From positions 194,554 through 258,553 of the forward strand of contig NZ_JAHESF010000007.1 in assembly GCF_018598225.1 (NCBI RefSeq): 64,000 bases of DNA. The letters are read 5' to 3'. Origin of the DNA: Chryseosolibacter histidinae (GTDB lineage Bacteria; Bacteroidota; Bacteroidia; Cytophagales; Cyclobacteriaceae). Shown here piece after piece: positions 54,637 through 62,712 of this stretch (positions are counted from its first letter, which is position 1; each line of letters starts with the position of its first letter). Under the pieces are notes generated by a model. It ran no database searches. It saw only the letters and a list, made by a program, of their open reading frames with translations, and was not told the DNA's origin. The position numbers and the translations under genes are program-made.

Positions 54637-55029
54637 ATGCGACGGGCGTTTTTTCTTACGGAGAGCGATGAACACTTCATGAAGTCTCTTCATTTGCCTT
54701 GGGAGACAATTGCTGACAATGGTCAGTGGATTTTAATTCATCAATTTCCCATCCCACCAGGTTATAATCAAACGAAAGCGACGATTGGTGTAATGATACC
54801 GCCAGGTTACCCGGTGGCACAACTAGATATGGCATACATTTATCCACATTTGACAAGGGTAGACAACTTTCCCATACGAGCATTGGCTCCTCACTCCCTG
54901 GATGGTAAAATATTTCAAAGATGGTCGCGGCATCGGACGGGTGAAAATCCATGGAGACCAGGGGTGGATGATCTATCCACTCATTTAGCAGCAATAACTA
55001 TTTGGTTTGAAAAAGAACTTAAAAGATGA
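54637..55029 (+). CDS. E2-like conjugating protein, cysteine-free (right operon)
   Basis: 130 residues of the Prok-E2_E type: LPWETI, PPGYPVAQLDMAYIYPHL (55-72), IFQRWSRHRT (92-101), NPWRPGVDDLSTH (104-116). It contains no cysteine at all, so it cannot form a thioester; Ser97 in the WSRH block is the conserved nucleophile-like candidate. It lies two bases after the Ubl gene and overlaps the JAMM-ThiF gene by four bases (ATGA). Confidence 0.8.
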   Translation: MRRAFFLTESDEHFMKSLHLPWETIADNGQWILIHQFPIPPGYNQTKATIGVMIPPGYPVAQLDMAYIYPHLTRVDNFPIRALAPHSLDGKIFQRWSRHRTGENPWRPGVDDLSTHLAAITIWFEKELKR

Positions 55030-56423
55030 CCATTTCACTAGCACTTTCTCAATCGGTGCATGAGGATTTGTATAAGCATTTGTTCCCAGGCGATGGATTT
55101 GAGGCCATAGCAGTCGCAATCTGTGGAAGATGCGTGACAAGGAGCGCAACTAAGATAGTGATCCACAAAATAATCAAAATACCTTATGACGAATGCACTA
55201 GGAATGAAGGCTACTTGAATTGGTCTACTCAACGGCTTGTGCCATTTTTTGAAATGGTAATGCACAAGGACATGGCAATGTTGAAAATACATAGTCATCC
55301 AGGAGGTTTTCCTCAATTTTCGGAAACGGATGACGTCTCTGATCAGGAATTCTTTGAATCCGTTTACGGATGGTCTGGGAGTGACAGAGTACACGGCAGC
55401 GCTGTTATGCTTCCGACAGGCGAAATTTTTGGCAGAGCGATTACGAGCGAGAAAAAGTTTATCCCGTTTAAAAAAATCTCCGTATGTGGAAATCAACTGA
55501 AATTCTTCTTTGAAAATGTGTCTCACTTATCAAGTACTGAGTTCTCCTTAAGAACACTGCAAGCTTTCGGCCAAGGTACCGTTAACATCCTTAAAAATCT
55601 CACCGTTGCAGTTGTTGGATGCTCTGGGACGGGGAGCCCAGTGATAGAACAGCTTGTAAGGCTAGGTATTGGAAAGTTGCTTTTGATAGATCCAGACATC
55701 ATTGAGGAAAAAAACCTAAATCGGATACTAAATTCTTCACGTAAGGATGCTTTAAACGGTGTGTTCAAAGTTGATGCTCTGAAGAAAGCCATTGAAAATA
55801 TCGATGTTGGTACAACAGTCGAATCCTATGCTAAAAATTTATTTGATGAGATTGAGTTACTAAAAAAGCTTGCCCTGTGTGATGTTATTTTTGGGTGCTT
55901 AGATACTATTGATGGGCGACACCTTCTCAATCAATTGGCTACATTTTATTTAATACCATATTTCGACGTCGGAGTCAGATTGACCGCTGATGGAAAAGGG
56001 GGGATAGACCAGATTTTAGGCACTGTTCATTACTTAACTCCTGGAAAAGGATCATTACTGACTCGAGGTGTTTACACAATAGAAGGGTTAAGGTCTGCCG
56101 GATTGTTTCGCACAAATCCGAAGGAGTATTACGATTTGAGAACGTATGGCTACATAGCAAATTCCGATGTACCCAGCCCCGCAGTGGTTAGCGTGAATAT
56201 GCTAGCTGCAAGCATTGCAGTTAACGAATTCTTGGCACGAATACATCAGTACAGAAATGAAGGAGATGATCAATTTGAAATAACTCGTTTCAGCTTAAGT
56301 GATGGTTATTTTTTTCATGAAAGCGATGACACAATTGATCAATATTTAGAAAAATATGTTGGCAGAGGCGATATGATTCCCTTCTTAAACATGCCAGAAT
56401 TCAGCTTTATTGGCGAAGAATAA
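55026..56423 (+). CDS. JAMM deubiquitinase-E1 (ThiF) fusion (right operon)
   Basis: 465 residues, homologous end to end to 48616-50001. JAMM residues E26, H89, H91, S99 and D102 are all present (KIHSHPGGFPQFSETDD). The E1 domain has AVVGCSGTGSP, IDPDIIEEKNLNR and FGCLDTIDGRHLL. It should adenylate the separate Ubl, load it on the E2, and remove Ubl from conjugates. Its 3' end overlaps the DUF6527 gene by 14 bases. Confidence 0.85.
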   Translation: MTISLALSQSVHEDLYKHLFPGDGFEAIAVAICGRCVTRSATKIVIHKIIKIPYDECTRNEGYLNWSTQRLVPFFEMVMHKDMAMLKIHSHPGGFPQFSETDDVSDQEFFESVYGWSGSDRVHGSAVMLPTGEIFGRAITSEKKFIPFKKISVCGNQLKFFFENVSHLSSTEFSLRTLQAFGQGTVNILKNLTVAVVGCSGTGSPVIEQLVRLGIGKLLLIDPDIIEEKNLNRILNSSRKDALNGVFKVDALKKAIENIDVGTTVESYAKNLFDEIELLKKLALCDVIFGCLDTIDGRHLLNQLATFYLIPYFDVGVRLTADGKGGIDQILGTVHYLTPGKGSLLTRGVYTIEGLRSAGLFRTNPKEYYDLRTYGYIANSDVPSPAVVSVNMLAASIAVNEFLARIHQYRNEGDDQFEITRFSLSDGYFFHESDDTIDQYLEKYVGRGDMIPFLNMPEFSFIGEE

Positions 56424-56709
56424 TACGATATTACGTAAATACAACGTGAAATCTGTCCATGACCTACCAAGTCAAGCACTCAGTAAGACGGTGTATATAG
56501 TTGGTGACACAAAATCTAAATGGCTCGCAGCCTTCATTTGTCCATGTGGATGTGGAGATCTAGTGCAACTGAATTTATTACCGGACGGTGATGATTGTTG
56601 GCAAATCAATTTAAACAAAAAGGGTATTACAATTTTTCCTTCTGTATATCGAAAACATCGATGTAAAAGTCATTTTTCAATTGTTATGGGAGATTTGGAG
56701 TGGTATTAA
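56410..56709 (+). CDS. DUF6527 zinc-binding protein (right operon)
   Basis: 99 residues if started at the TTG at 56410 inside the end of the E1 gene; no ATG exists upstream of the conserved part, and a GTG at 56446 is an alternative. Metal residues are Cys44, 46, 48 (CPCGC) and Cys85/His88 (HRCKSHF). The same strand pair as the left copy is present (WQINLNKKGITIFPSVYRKH). The last 26 bases overlap the 3' end of the convergent dCTP deaminase-like gene. Confidence 0.75.
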   Translation: MAKNNTILRKYNVKSVHDLPSQALSKTVYIVGDTKSKWLAAFICPCGCGDLVQLNLLPDGDDCWQINLNKKGITIFPSVYRKHRCKSHFSIVMGDLEWY

Positions 56710-57292
56710 CTAAACTCTTAAGGATTTTGAACTCAGTATCTTCGGGCGCTTTGGATACCTGCGGCCTCACCTGACACAGATACTTTCTATCTGTATTTAA
56801 GTATTTTGTCGATGATTCCATTTTGAAAAAACGCGCCTGTAATAGTCTTGCACCGACCAATACCTTTACTGGTACGTTTCCAGTGTTTGTAAGTTCAATC
56901 GAGATACATCCGCAGTAGCCCGGTTGAACAACCGTTGAAAGTGAAAAGCCCAATCTGCTATATGAGCTTCTGGTTGTAAGAGACATAAAAACATTATCAG
57001 GCAATCTAATGTATTCCAAGGTCGAACATAAAACAACCTGATTAGGATGGAATACAAACGCCTCCCCAACTATTCTTCTAGTTTCATCAAAAAAAATATG
57101 AAGCGGCCTATTTCTTGTTTCCCCTGTTGCATCGATACTAACATCTCTTCCAAGGTACGAGACTAAAAAGTCTTGGCCCAGTCTGAGATCAAGTGAAACC
57201 TCTCCCAACTGTGTCTGCTTATCAAGCAAAGGGCGAATTATCAACTGCTTGTTATCAAGCAATTTTTCAATTGCGGATTTCGTCAGATACAT
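56684..57292 (-). CDS. dCTP deaminase/dUTPase-family protein
   Basis: 202 residues. The Dcd signature TTRSSYSRLGFSLSTVVQPG (106-125), with Arg108 and Ser109-110, is followed by GCISIELTN, whose Glu133 aligns with the catalytic glutamate of dCTP deaminase. The opening MYLTKSAIEKLL and the S-L-D-L-R-L-G strand also fit. The reaction would be dCTP to dUTP, or dUTP to dUMP. dCTP deaminases that deplete nucleotides act as phage defence in other bacteria, and the island setting suggests such a role. It overlaps the metallopeptidase gene by 26 bases. Confidence 0.75.
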   Translation of the reverse strand: MYLTKSAIEKLLDNKQLIIRPLLDKQTQLGEVSLDLRLGQDFLVSYLGRDVSIDATGETRNRPLHIFFDETRRIVGEAFVFHPNQVVLCSTLEYIRLPDNVFMSLTTRSSYSRLGFSLSTVVQPGYCGCISIELTNTGNVPVKVLVGARLLQARFFKMESSTKYLNTDRKYLCQVRPQVSKAPEDTEFKILKSLVNTTPNLP

Positions 57293-58367
57293 ACTTTTTT
57301 TCCCATGCTTGAGTTAAAAAATAGTTGCTTATGGATTTTTCAACCAAATTATTGAGGATTCGGTATAAATCAGATCTTTTGAAGTTTTTCCGTAATGCCG
57401 ATTTTGGGTTCTGCCAAATGTCCCATGCTTCAATAAAGAGGCCATGCAATTCTTCAGGTGCTCTAACCTCGATCGGTATCAGGTTATTGAAATCAGAGAT
57501 ACCGGCAGTTTTAAATCTTTTTTTTAGTGGTCGTCGTGTACAAGAGAGTGTCGCTTTCTTAATATCGGAAACAATCATAGATTCCTTTTCGTCGAGAAAA
57601 TTCTCTACCAACTCGATTCGTATCCTCGTTGGAGGGTGCTTACCATTAGGTTTTCTATAGGTTAAATAAGATAAATGCACGCATGAGGCCCTATCGACGT
57701 ACTGCGCTGCAAAAATGTCTGCGAAGTGTTCCTGGTACTTAATCTTATTTTCGTCGGCATCTTTTCGAAACAACAGGCCGCGTTTAAAAAGCACTTGGTC
57801 TGTGACACTGTATTTCCAGTCAATAAAATGTGCAAGCTCGTGATAAAGATGCACGGCGGTCAAATAATCATGAGACAAGAATTTTGGAAGTATAATTCGT
57901 ATTACATCAAGCTCTAAATCAATGTCGTAGTATTGTTTAAGAAGTTTTCGTATTTCGATCAAAAGACTCGGGTCTTGGTCATAATGAAAAGCAAAATCAT
58001 TTCGTTTGTTAGACAAGGACGTTAGTAACACATAATTGTCTAGATCATCAATCCAGTCAGCTAATACTAGTTCCAGACAATTCATAATTTCATATGGTGT
58101 CTGGTTTATTGTGCTATCAACTAGATATTCTAACCACAAGAAAATACGCTCGATGAGGACGTGATGGTGCCACAATTCGGTTTTTGATAAGCCACAGAAG
58201 TTGCAATCGTCTATTTTCGTAATAGCGACCATTAAGGTTTGATGGAGCTTTTCCTTCTTCTTGGAATCTGAATACTTGCTCGATTTTAGTTTGTCCGTGA
58301 CCCTTAGGAGTTGAGAAAATCTCAATTCCAAATTCTGTGGAGTGATTTCTAAGTTGGGGGTTTTCAT
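57267..58367 (-). CDS. HExxH zinc metallopeptidase, cytoplasmic
   Basis: 366 residues. The zinc motif is HELAH (H176, E177, H180) in AVHLYHELAHFIDW, and E213/D217 in YQEHFADIFAAQY is the likely third ligand. The order HExxH then E-x3-D is that of gluzincin/peptidase-like proteins. It has no signal peptide. The N-terminal about 160 residues are helical and unknown, with a Cys pair (CNFC, 55-58). It is the middle gene of a three-gene cassette, overlapping the dCTP deaminase-like gene. It could be a sensor or activator protease for its partner; this is inference. Confidence 0.65.
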   Translation of the reverse strand: MKTPNLEITPQNLELRFSQLLRVTDKLKSSKYSDSKKKEKLHQTLMVAITKIDDCNFCGLSKTELWHHHVLIERIFLWLEYLVDSTINQTPYEIMNCLELVLADWIDDLDNYVLLTSLSNKRNDFAFHYDQDPSLLIEIRKLLKQYYDIDLELDVIRIILPKFLSHDYLTAVHLYHELAHFIDWKYSVTDQVLFKRGLLFRKDADENKIKYQEHFADIFAAQYVDRASCVHLSYLTYRKPNGKHPPTRIRIELVENFLDEKESMIVSDIKKATLSCTRRPLKKRFKTAGISDFNNLIPIEVRAPEELHGLFIEAWDIWQNPKSALRKNFKRSDLYRILNNLVEKSISNYFLTQAWEKKYVSDEIRN

Positions 58368-58385
58368 TGAAGTTTAAGATGCTAG

Positions 58386-58697
58386 TCAACGCTGACTATG
58401 CCTCAGTGTGCTAAGAATAGATCGAAGCGTTTCAATAACTTGATCGGTAATATTATTTGGATTAATGTCCTTGAAATAATCAAAGTTATTCCTCAATGCA
58501 CTTACTACGGCATAAATATCCCTCTCGATATCCTTTGGCTCGATCTTGTTGTTCGCAAGGTTGTAAGCAGCCATGATTACTTTTGTTATTTGATCCTTGT
58601 ATTTATCCTGCCGCTCGTCCAAATAGAGTTTTGTCATCAGCCATGCAAAATCTATATCCGAGTAAATTGGTCCTGATGAATCCATTAGCTTTTTCAT
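58386..58697 (-). CDS. small helical protein, unknown, first gene of the Dcd cassette
   Basis: 103 residues, all helical by appearance (DIDFAWLMTKLYLDERQDKY ... YAVVSALRNNFDYFKDINPN). No family is recognised. It lies 18 bases upstream of the metallopeptidase gene. A regulator or sensor subunit is possible. Confidence 0.5.
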   Translation of the reverse strand: MKKLMDSSGPIYSDIDFAWLMTKLYLDERQDKYKDQITKVIMAAYNLANNKIEPKDIERDIYAVVSALRNNFDYFKDINPNNITDQVIETLRSILSTLRHSQR

Positions 58698-58815
58698 ACA
58701 CTGTGTTTATTGGCTATTAGTTGAAAATGACAAGGGTTGTAATTTGTCTTCCCTAAAAGTAAGAACCAATAAATATTCTATTTGATGCAAGTGATAAATT
58801 TTTTCGAAAAACCAA

Positions 58816-58861
58816 AGCCCATCCATTAGGACACCTTTATAGGTGCCCCAAAGGATGGGCT
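58816..58861 (-). terminator. hairpin, probable leftward terminator
   Basis: AGCCCATCC pairs with GGATGGGCT, with an inner CACCT/AGGTG stem. On the minus strand it is followed by a T-rich stretch (TTGGTTTTT). It would end leftward transcription from the small genes at 59219-59869 before the Dcd cassette. Confidence 0.55.
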
Positions 58862-59105
58862 CCGCCATTAATTTAATGAATATTTAGTGATTATACCAAC
58901 GAGTATTGAAAAGCGTTAGTGGTAATTGTTTTTATGTCTGTGATTCCGGAATGGAATCACAAAGCCAGCACACTTTGTCGGCCTTGTTCCACTACGCCGT
59001 TGACAGTTACAAGATCAATAACGAGAGGCTGGGAATTTTGAAAGTTCAGGGATTGGTGCTTCGATTCTACCGGAACAAAAAAACTACAGTAGAGGGTAGA
59101 ACCAC

Positions 59106-59204
59106 ATGATTCTGGAAAAATGCAAGCGAGAGCACAAAAAAGCGGTCGGTAAGCCTTTTGAATTGTACGACTCCTTCGCAAAGGAGATGTATTTCGATTT
59201 ATAA
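59106..59204 (+). CDS. very small ORF, unknown
   Basis: 32 codons (MILEKCKREHKKAVGKPFEL ... MYFDL). It follows another short open stretch at 58906-59109 with protein-like content. Both look like pieces of one or two decayed genes. There is no family match from memory. Confidence 0.25.
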   Translation: MILEKCKREHKKAVGKPFELYDSFAKEMYFDL

Positions 59205-59218
59205 TAAAAGTGATATTC

Positions 59219-59509
59219 TCAATCTGTAATCATTGATACCGTACTCCCCTCAAAAGGATTATGCGTGGGAAAATACTTTATATACCCCATTTTCTCCAGG
59301 TCATAAATAATCTTATGATATGTAGAATTCGACCTAATTTTTGCAGCAAGCATAAGTTCGCTTCGAGAAATCCTAAATGGACTTTCAAATTCATTGTCGA
59401 CCCAAGCCTGGCACAACGCTATGCAGAGGCTGATATGACTACGTTTTAATTTAGAATTAGACGTAATCCTTTTCAGAAAAATCTTAAGGTGCTTTAAATT
59501 ATTCATCAA
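59219..59509 (-). CDS. small winged-helix-like protein (paralogue of 63450)
   Basis: 96 residues with RSHISLCIALCQAWVDNEFE, RISRSELMLAAKIRSNSTYH, IIYDLEKMGYIKYFPTHNPF. These align closely with the protein at 63450-63764. The pattern (helix, then a helix-turn-helix with STYHKII, then a wing with GYIKY) is seen in small DNA-binding proteins of Bacteroidetes mobile elements. The two copies face away from each other about 4 kb apart. Confidence 0.6.
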   Translation of the reverse strand: MMNNLKHLKIFLKRITSNSKLKRSHISLCIALCQAWVDNEFESPFRISRSELMLAAKIRSNSTYHKIIYDLEKMGYIKYFPTHNPFEGSTVSMITD

Positions 59510-59521
59510 TAAAACAGTCTA

Positions 59522-59692
59522 TTATTTAGCCCTCCCGCCACCCACCTTCCACTTCGTCCCGGCCCGGACTAGCTTGCTGGATGTATGCGAGGTCATTAGA
59601 AGTGGAGATTTTGCGACCGCCTTCAAGTTAAGTATGATTTCTGTCGCAAACTCCTGCTTTTCTCCGCTTCCCCTACTGACGAGCCGGGGCAA
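59522..59692 (-). CDS. small basic ORF, TTG start
   Basis: 56 codons from a TTG that comes two bases after the stop of the 57-codon gene upstream: PRLVSRGSGEKQEF..., ending KVGGGRAK. It is basic and coupled by position to the genes on both sides. No family is recognised and the start codon is a guess. Confidence 0.35.
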   Translation of the reverse strand: MPRLVSRGSGEKQEFATEIILNLKAVAKSPLLMTSHTSSKLVRAGTKWKVGGGRAK

Positions 59693-59695
59693 ATC

Positions 59696-59869
59696 TTAGC
59701 CATTAACGAGCTGCTTCAATTCTTCCAGCTGGCCTGTAACAAATCTTATCTCGGCAAGGAATTGCGCGACCGATTTTTCCGGCACCTCTTTTACCAACTC
59801 CGTTGTAGTACGTTTGATCAGGTGCAGTTGATTTTTCAGTTCTTCGTTATATACTACTCTCTCTTCCAT
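59696..59869 (-). CDS. small helical ORF
   Basis: 57 residues (MEERVVYNEELKNQLHLIKR ... LEELKQLVNG), a likely coiled coil. It is the first of three small leftward genes (59869 to 59219). No family is recognised. Confidence 0.4.
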   Translation of the reverse strand: MEERVVYNEELKNQLHLIKRTTTELVKEVPEKSVAQFLAEIRFVTGQLEELKQLVNG

Positions 59870-59943
59870 GGGTATTCATTTTTTTCAGTATTAAATCCTC
59901 ATTCGTTTCCGAATCTGTTGCAAATCACGTTGCATCATCTCTA

Positions 59944-60345
59944 CTATGGTCCGACTTCATGATGTCGCGATTCTGTCATTCTTGCCAAATATTTCAGTGC
60001 AATGCTCTTCGCTTTCGTGAACAAGAAAAGCTTTACCTCATCCGGTTCAAAAAACGTTGCCCGCCTATACCATAAAGCTGTGAAAACCTCACTAACCAAA
60101 TCTTCAGCAAGCTGCCCGGACTGAAAATATCGCAACGACACCCGATAGATGGCAGGAGCATAATGATCGTAGATGCCTCTGAAGGCAGGCTCACTCCCTT
60201 GCGAAAAGGCATGAACCAGCCCAGAGTTTATCTCGTTGTCACGGCTGATCGATGCTACTTTTTCAGAAGGCGTGGCGGTTTCAGGTTTCGCAAAGGCCTG
60301 GCTTAGCCATTGGCTAAGGCCAGAGAAAAAGAGAGGTCTATGCAT
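59944..60345 (-). CDS. sigma-70 region 2-only protein
   Basis: 133 residues. The sigma region 2 block is FRGIYDHYAPAIYRVSLRYF and AEDLVSEVFTALWYRRATFF (about 55-105). The protein stops soon after, at SRHHEVGP, and has no region 4 for the -35 element. It is either a truncated ECF sigma or a sigma-like modulator. No anti-sigma gene is adjacent. Confidence 0.55.
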   Translation of the reverse strand: MHRPLFFSGLSQWLSQAFAKPETATPSEKVASISRDNEINSGLVHAFSQGSEPAFRGIYDHYAPAIYRVSLRYFQSGQLAEDLVSEVFTALWYRRATFFEPDEVKLFLFTKAKSIALKYLARMTESRHHEVGP

Positions 60346-60417
60346 AAATTTTGACTTTGACAGATTACAGATTATAGTCTCAGCAGATATTGGCCGAGAT
60401 GGCTAGGACAGCAAACC

Positions 60418-60672
60418 TCAGCCTGCGTTATCACTCGATGCCAACATTTCCTCTACTGTTACTTCATAATAGTTGCAGAGGCGTGCTATCAGCTCGACTT
60501 CCCAGTTGAATTTTCCTTGTTCAACCAGGTTAAGTTGTTCATCCGGAATCTCCATAGCCTCAGCAACGGTGTGTAGGTCCTGTTGCTTGGCCTCGCGTAT
60601 ATTTCGCAAGCCTGAGCCTACGGTTTGCAGGAATTTTTCACAACCTTCATCGATGGCAATTGAATTGTTCAT
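60418..60672 (-). CDS. XRE-family HTH protein
   Basis: 84 residues with a Cro/CI-type helix-turn-helix (VGSGLRNIREAKQQDLHTVA ... LNLVEQGKFNWEVELIARLC). It is a small regulator, typical of mobile elements. A 40-base piece of this gene is repeated at 26061-26102. Confidence 0.75.
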   Translation of the reverse strand: MNNSIAIDEGCEKFLQTVGSGLRNIREAKQQDLHTVAEAMEIPDEQLNLVEQGKFNWEVELIARLCNYYEVTVEEMLASSDNAG

Positions 60673-60767
60673 AAGTCATTGTTTTAGTGTAATTGATTGG
60701 TCAAAAAAGACAATAGGATTTCGCGATGCAGAATTTGCTTCGTTAATAATTCGTAAGTGAAGTTTAT

Positions 60768-60806
60768 CATGCACCGGCAACCTTAGAGAGTAAGGTGCCG
60801 GGCATG
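60768..60806. repeat. strong hairpin
   Basis: CATGC-A-CCGGC-AA-CCTTA pairs with TAAGG-T-GCCGGGCATG around a short loop. No T tract follows on either strand, so it is not a standard terminator. Confidence 0.5.
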
Positions 60807-60968
60807 AAACTGGATGGGCTTCAGTTATACCGTTGTTAAGCCGGAGGGCTATTACAAAATAAAGTGATGTGTTTTTTGCAGCTCATTTGTACTTGTTTGG
60901 GAGTACACGAAATATGAGCGTCACTGCTGGTAAGGCGGGGAAAAAAGATGGCGTGGAACCCAACTTAC

Positions 60969-61087
60969 CGTTATCGAGGTACTGGTATACCCTGTCACGA
61001 ATAAGTGGGCCCACGCCAATATCGTATTGACGTGAGCACCTCACTTATTGCCTCGTGACGTTAGAAAATTACCAGTTTTCGATAACG
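60969..61087. repeat. large palindromic element, copy B
   Basis: Nested inverted repeats: outer CGTTATCGA...CTGGT against ACCAG...TCGATAACG, middle GTCACGA.ATAAGTG against CACTTAT...TCGTGAC, and a core CACGCCAATA-TCG-TATTGACGTG. The inner about 57 bases recur at 26103-26160. It lies between the two XRE genes. Confidence 0.75.
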
Positions 61088-61250
61088 AGACGCAAAGTGC
61101 GAATGCTTCAATTCTAAAGAATTCGCAAAATTAGTTCAAAAACAACAATAAAATCGCATCCCTTGGACACGACATTACAAATATAGCAATAATCACATTC
61201 CATACAATATAAAGAATGTTAAATGATTATTTGACGCCGCACTTTGCCGC

Positions 61251-61790
61251 GTGGCAATCAACAAAGAAACTGACAGTTTAATCCTCTTTGGACAACGCCT
61301 AAGGGCTATCAGGGAAGCTGCCAACTTATCTCAGGAGCAGATTCACTACGTCACGGGTATAAGTCAGTCACATATTGCACGTATTGAAGCGGGTGTTTTA
61401 AATACTGGAATCAACCATGTATCCCGCCTCGCCGAATTGTTTGGCCTTGAAGACTATGAGCTGTTTCAGTATAAATCACCTATACCAGATTCTGAACTCC
61501 TTAAAAAGAACATCGCCAAGTTTTTGAAGAGCCGTGATATTGATCCGGCAGTTTTTCTTAAAAAGAGTCTTGTCCATCTCATCGAGACAAAGTTGCTCCC
61601 TTCTAAATTCTTTAGCTCACCAAGGTTAGCAAAGGAGATCGCGGAATATTTTAAAGAAAAGGTCAATGCAGAGTTTACTACTTCGCATATCTCACAAGCG
61701 ATGGAGGGTTTTGTAAAAAAGGGATTGGTGGAGAAATTAGAAACCGAAAAAAAATCGAAGTTTCAGTATAGAAAAGCCCAACTCACATAA
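61251..61790 (+). CDS. XRE-family HTH regulator with C-terminal domain
   Basis: 179 residues from a GTG at 61251. The helix-turn-helix spans about 13-68 (LRAIREAANLSQEQIHYVTG; SQSHIARIEAG). A C-terminal domain of about 100 residues (HISQAMEGFVKKGLVEKLET) may be a second, winged-helix-like module. It follows the palindromic element and may be autoregulated from it. Confidence 0.75.
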   Translation: MAINKETDSLILFGQRLRAIREAANLSQEQIHYVTGISQSHIARIEAGVLNTGINHVSRLAELFGLEDYELFQYKSPIPDSELLKKNIAKFLKSRDIDPAVFLKKSLVHLIETKLLPSKFFSSPRLAKEIAEYFKEKVNAEFTTSHISQAMEGFVKKGLVEKLETEKKSKFQYRKAQLT

Positions 61791-62438
61791 AAAAGACAGG
61801 CCTGCGCACGGACACTTCTGCGTACGAAAAATCAACAATTCTCATCAATTCTTAACAGTATTTAACACGAACACAAAAGTGCAAGCGTAACTTATCCAAA
61901 AAGCAAGAAGGTTATTTTCCCAACTCGATGGCGCTTCTTTTTATGTTGCTACACGCTAGAACCTTTTCAAGTAACTGCAGCACCTTGAGATGAGCTTTTT
62001 AGATTTAAAGCGCTGGTCGGCTTATGGTTTGCCCTTGCGGGATATTATTGAATTTTATTATCCTTGATTATGAGTAATGGCTACTCGAATACTGGAAAAC
62101 TTTACACAGTGAGAGTTCTTTCTAGTCAACCTCAAAATCCGTTCATGGGCACATTGCGGTACAAGTTGTGTCTTATAGTTTGTCAGGAAGGACAGGAAAG
62201 CACACTTTTTATATAGTACTTATACGCTTCTTTTTTGCCTCTTATTTGGTTCTTATTTGGCTCCTATACACTTTGTATTCACTTCTTTTACACCTCTTAT
62301 CTGCGCTTAACTAAATTCCCGAGGTATAGCATAGGATGCAGAAGCGCTTCCATTGTCAAATGCGGTCATTGCAAAATCATTTGATGATTAAAATCAAAAT
62401 GTGTTTTTGGAAATGAAATCGACGACAAAAATGGATTT
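61791..62438. other. AT-rich gene-free region
   Basis: About 650 bases with no frame of protein character. Direct T-rich and TTGGTTCTTATTTGGCTCC-type short repeats occur near 62230-62270. It is consistent with a regulatory or transfer region of a mobile element. Confidence 0.35.
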
Positions 62439-62502
62439 TGAAAAACAAAGGCTCCTATAGGGGCTTTTCAATTTTTGGTCCTTAAGGGGCCTTTGTTTTT
62501 CA
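62439..62502. repeat. long hairpin beside the repeat block
   Basis: TGAAAAACAAAGGC pairs perfectly with GCCTTTGTTTTTCA (14 bp), enclosing CTCCTATAGGGG-type sequence similar to the repeats that follow. Confidence 0.6.
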
Positions 62503-62550
62503 TTTGAAATTTTCTGGACAAGACATACTTTTAAAGCGATTCAAATTCCA

Positions 62551-62712
62551 CGGCTCCTATAGGACCTCAAATTCAAGGGCACCTATAGGACAACCCTCAA
62601 ATCCAACGACTCCTAATAGGACCTCAAATCCAAGAGCCCCTAATAGGACGTGAAATTCAAGAGCTCCTATAGGACCTGAAATCCAAGAGCTCCTGTAGAA
62701 CCTGAAATTCAA
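62551..62712. repeat. six direct repeats of about 26-30 bases (iteron-like)
   Basis: Units start at 62551, 62577, 62607, 62634, 62661 and 62687. The consensus is close to gagCTCCTATAGGACC, then TgAAATcCAA. Each contains the palindrome TCCTATAGGA or a near copy. The units are adjacent, with no unique spacers. It resembles iterons of plasmid or element origins, or a multi-site regulator array. Confidence 0.75.

Noticed and set aside
48281-56709. Assembly duplication explaining the two ubiquitin-like operons
   Set aside because: The two sets are diverged throughout, differ in gene fusion and start codons, and are inverted relative to each other, so they are true paralogues.
62551-62712. CRISPR array
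   Set aside because: The repeat units are directly adjacent with no unique spacers, vary between copies, and no cas genes are nearby.
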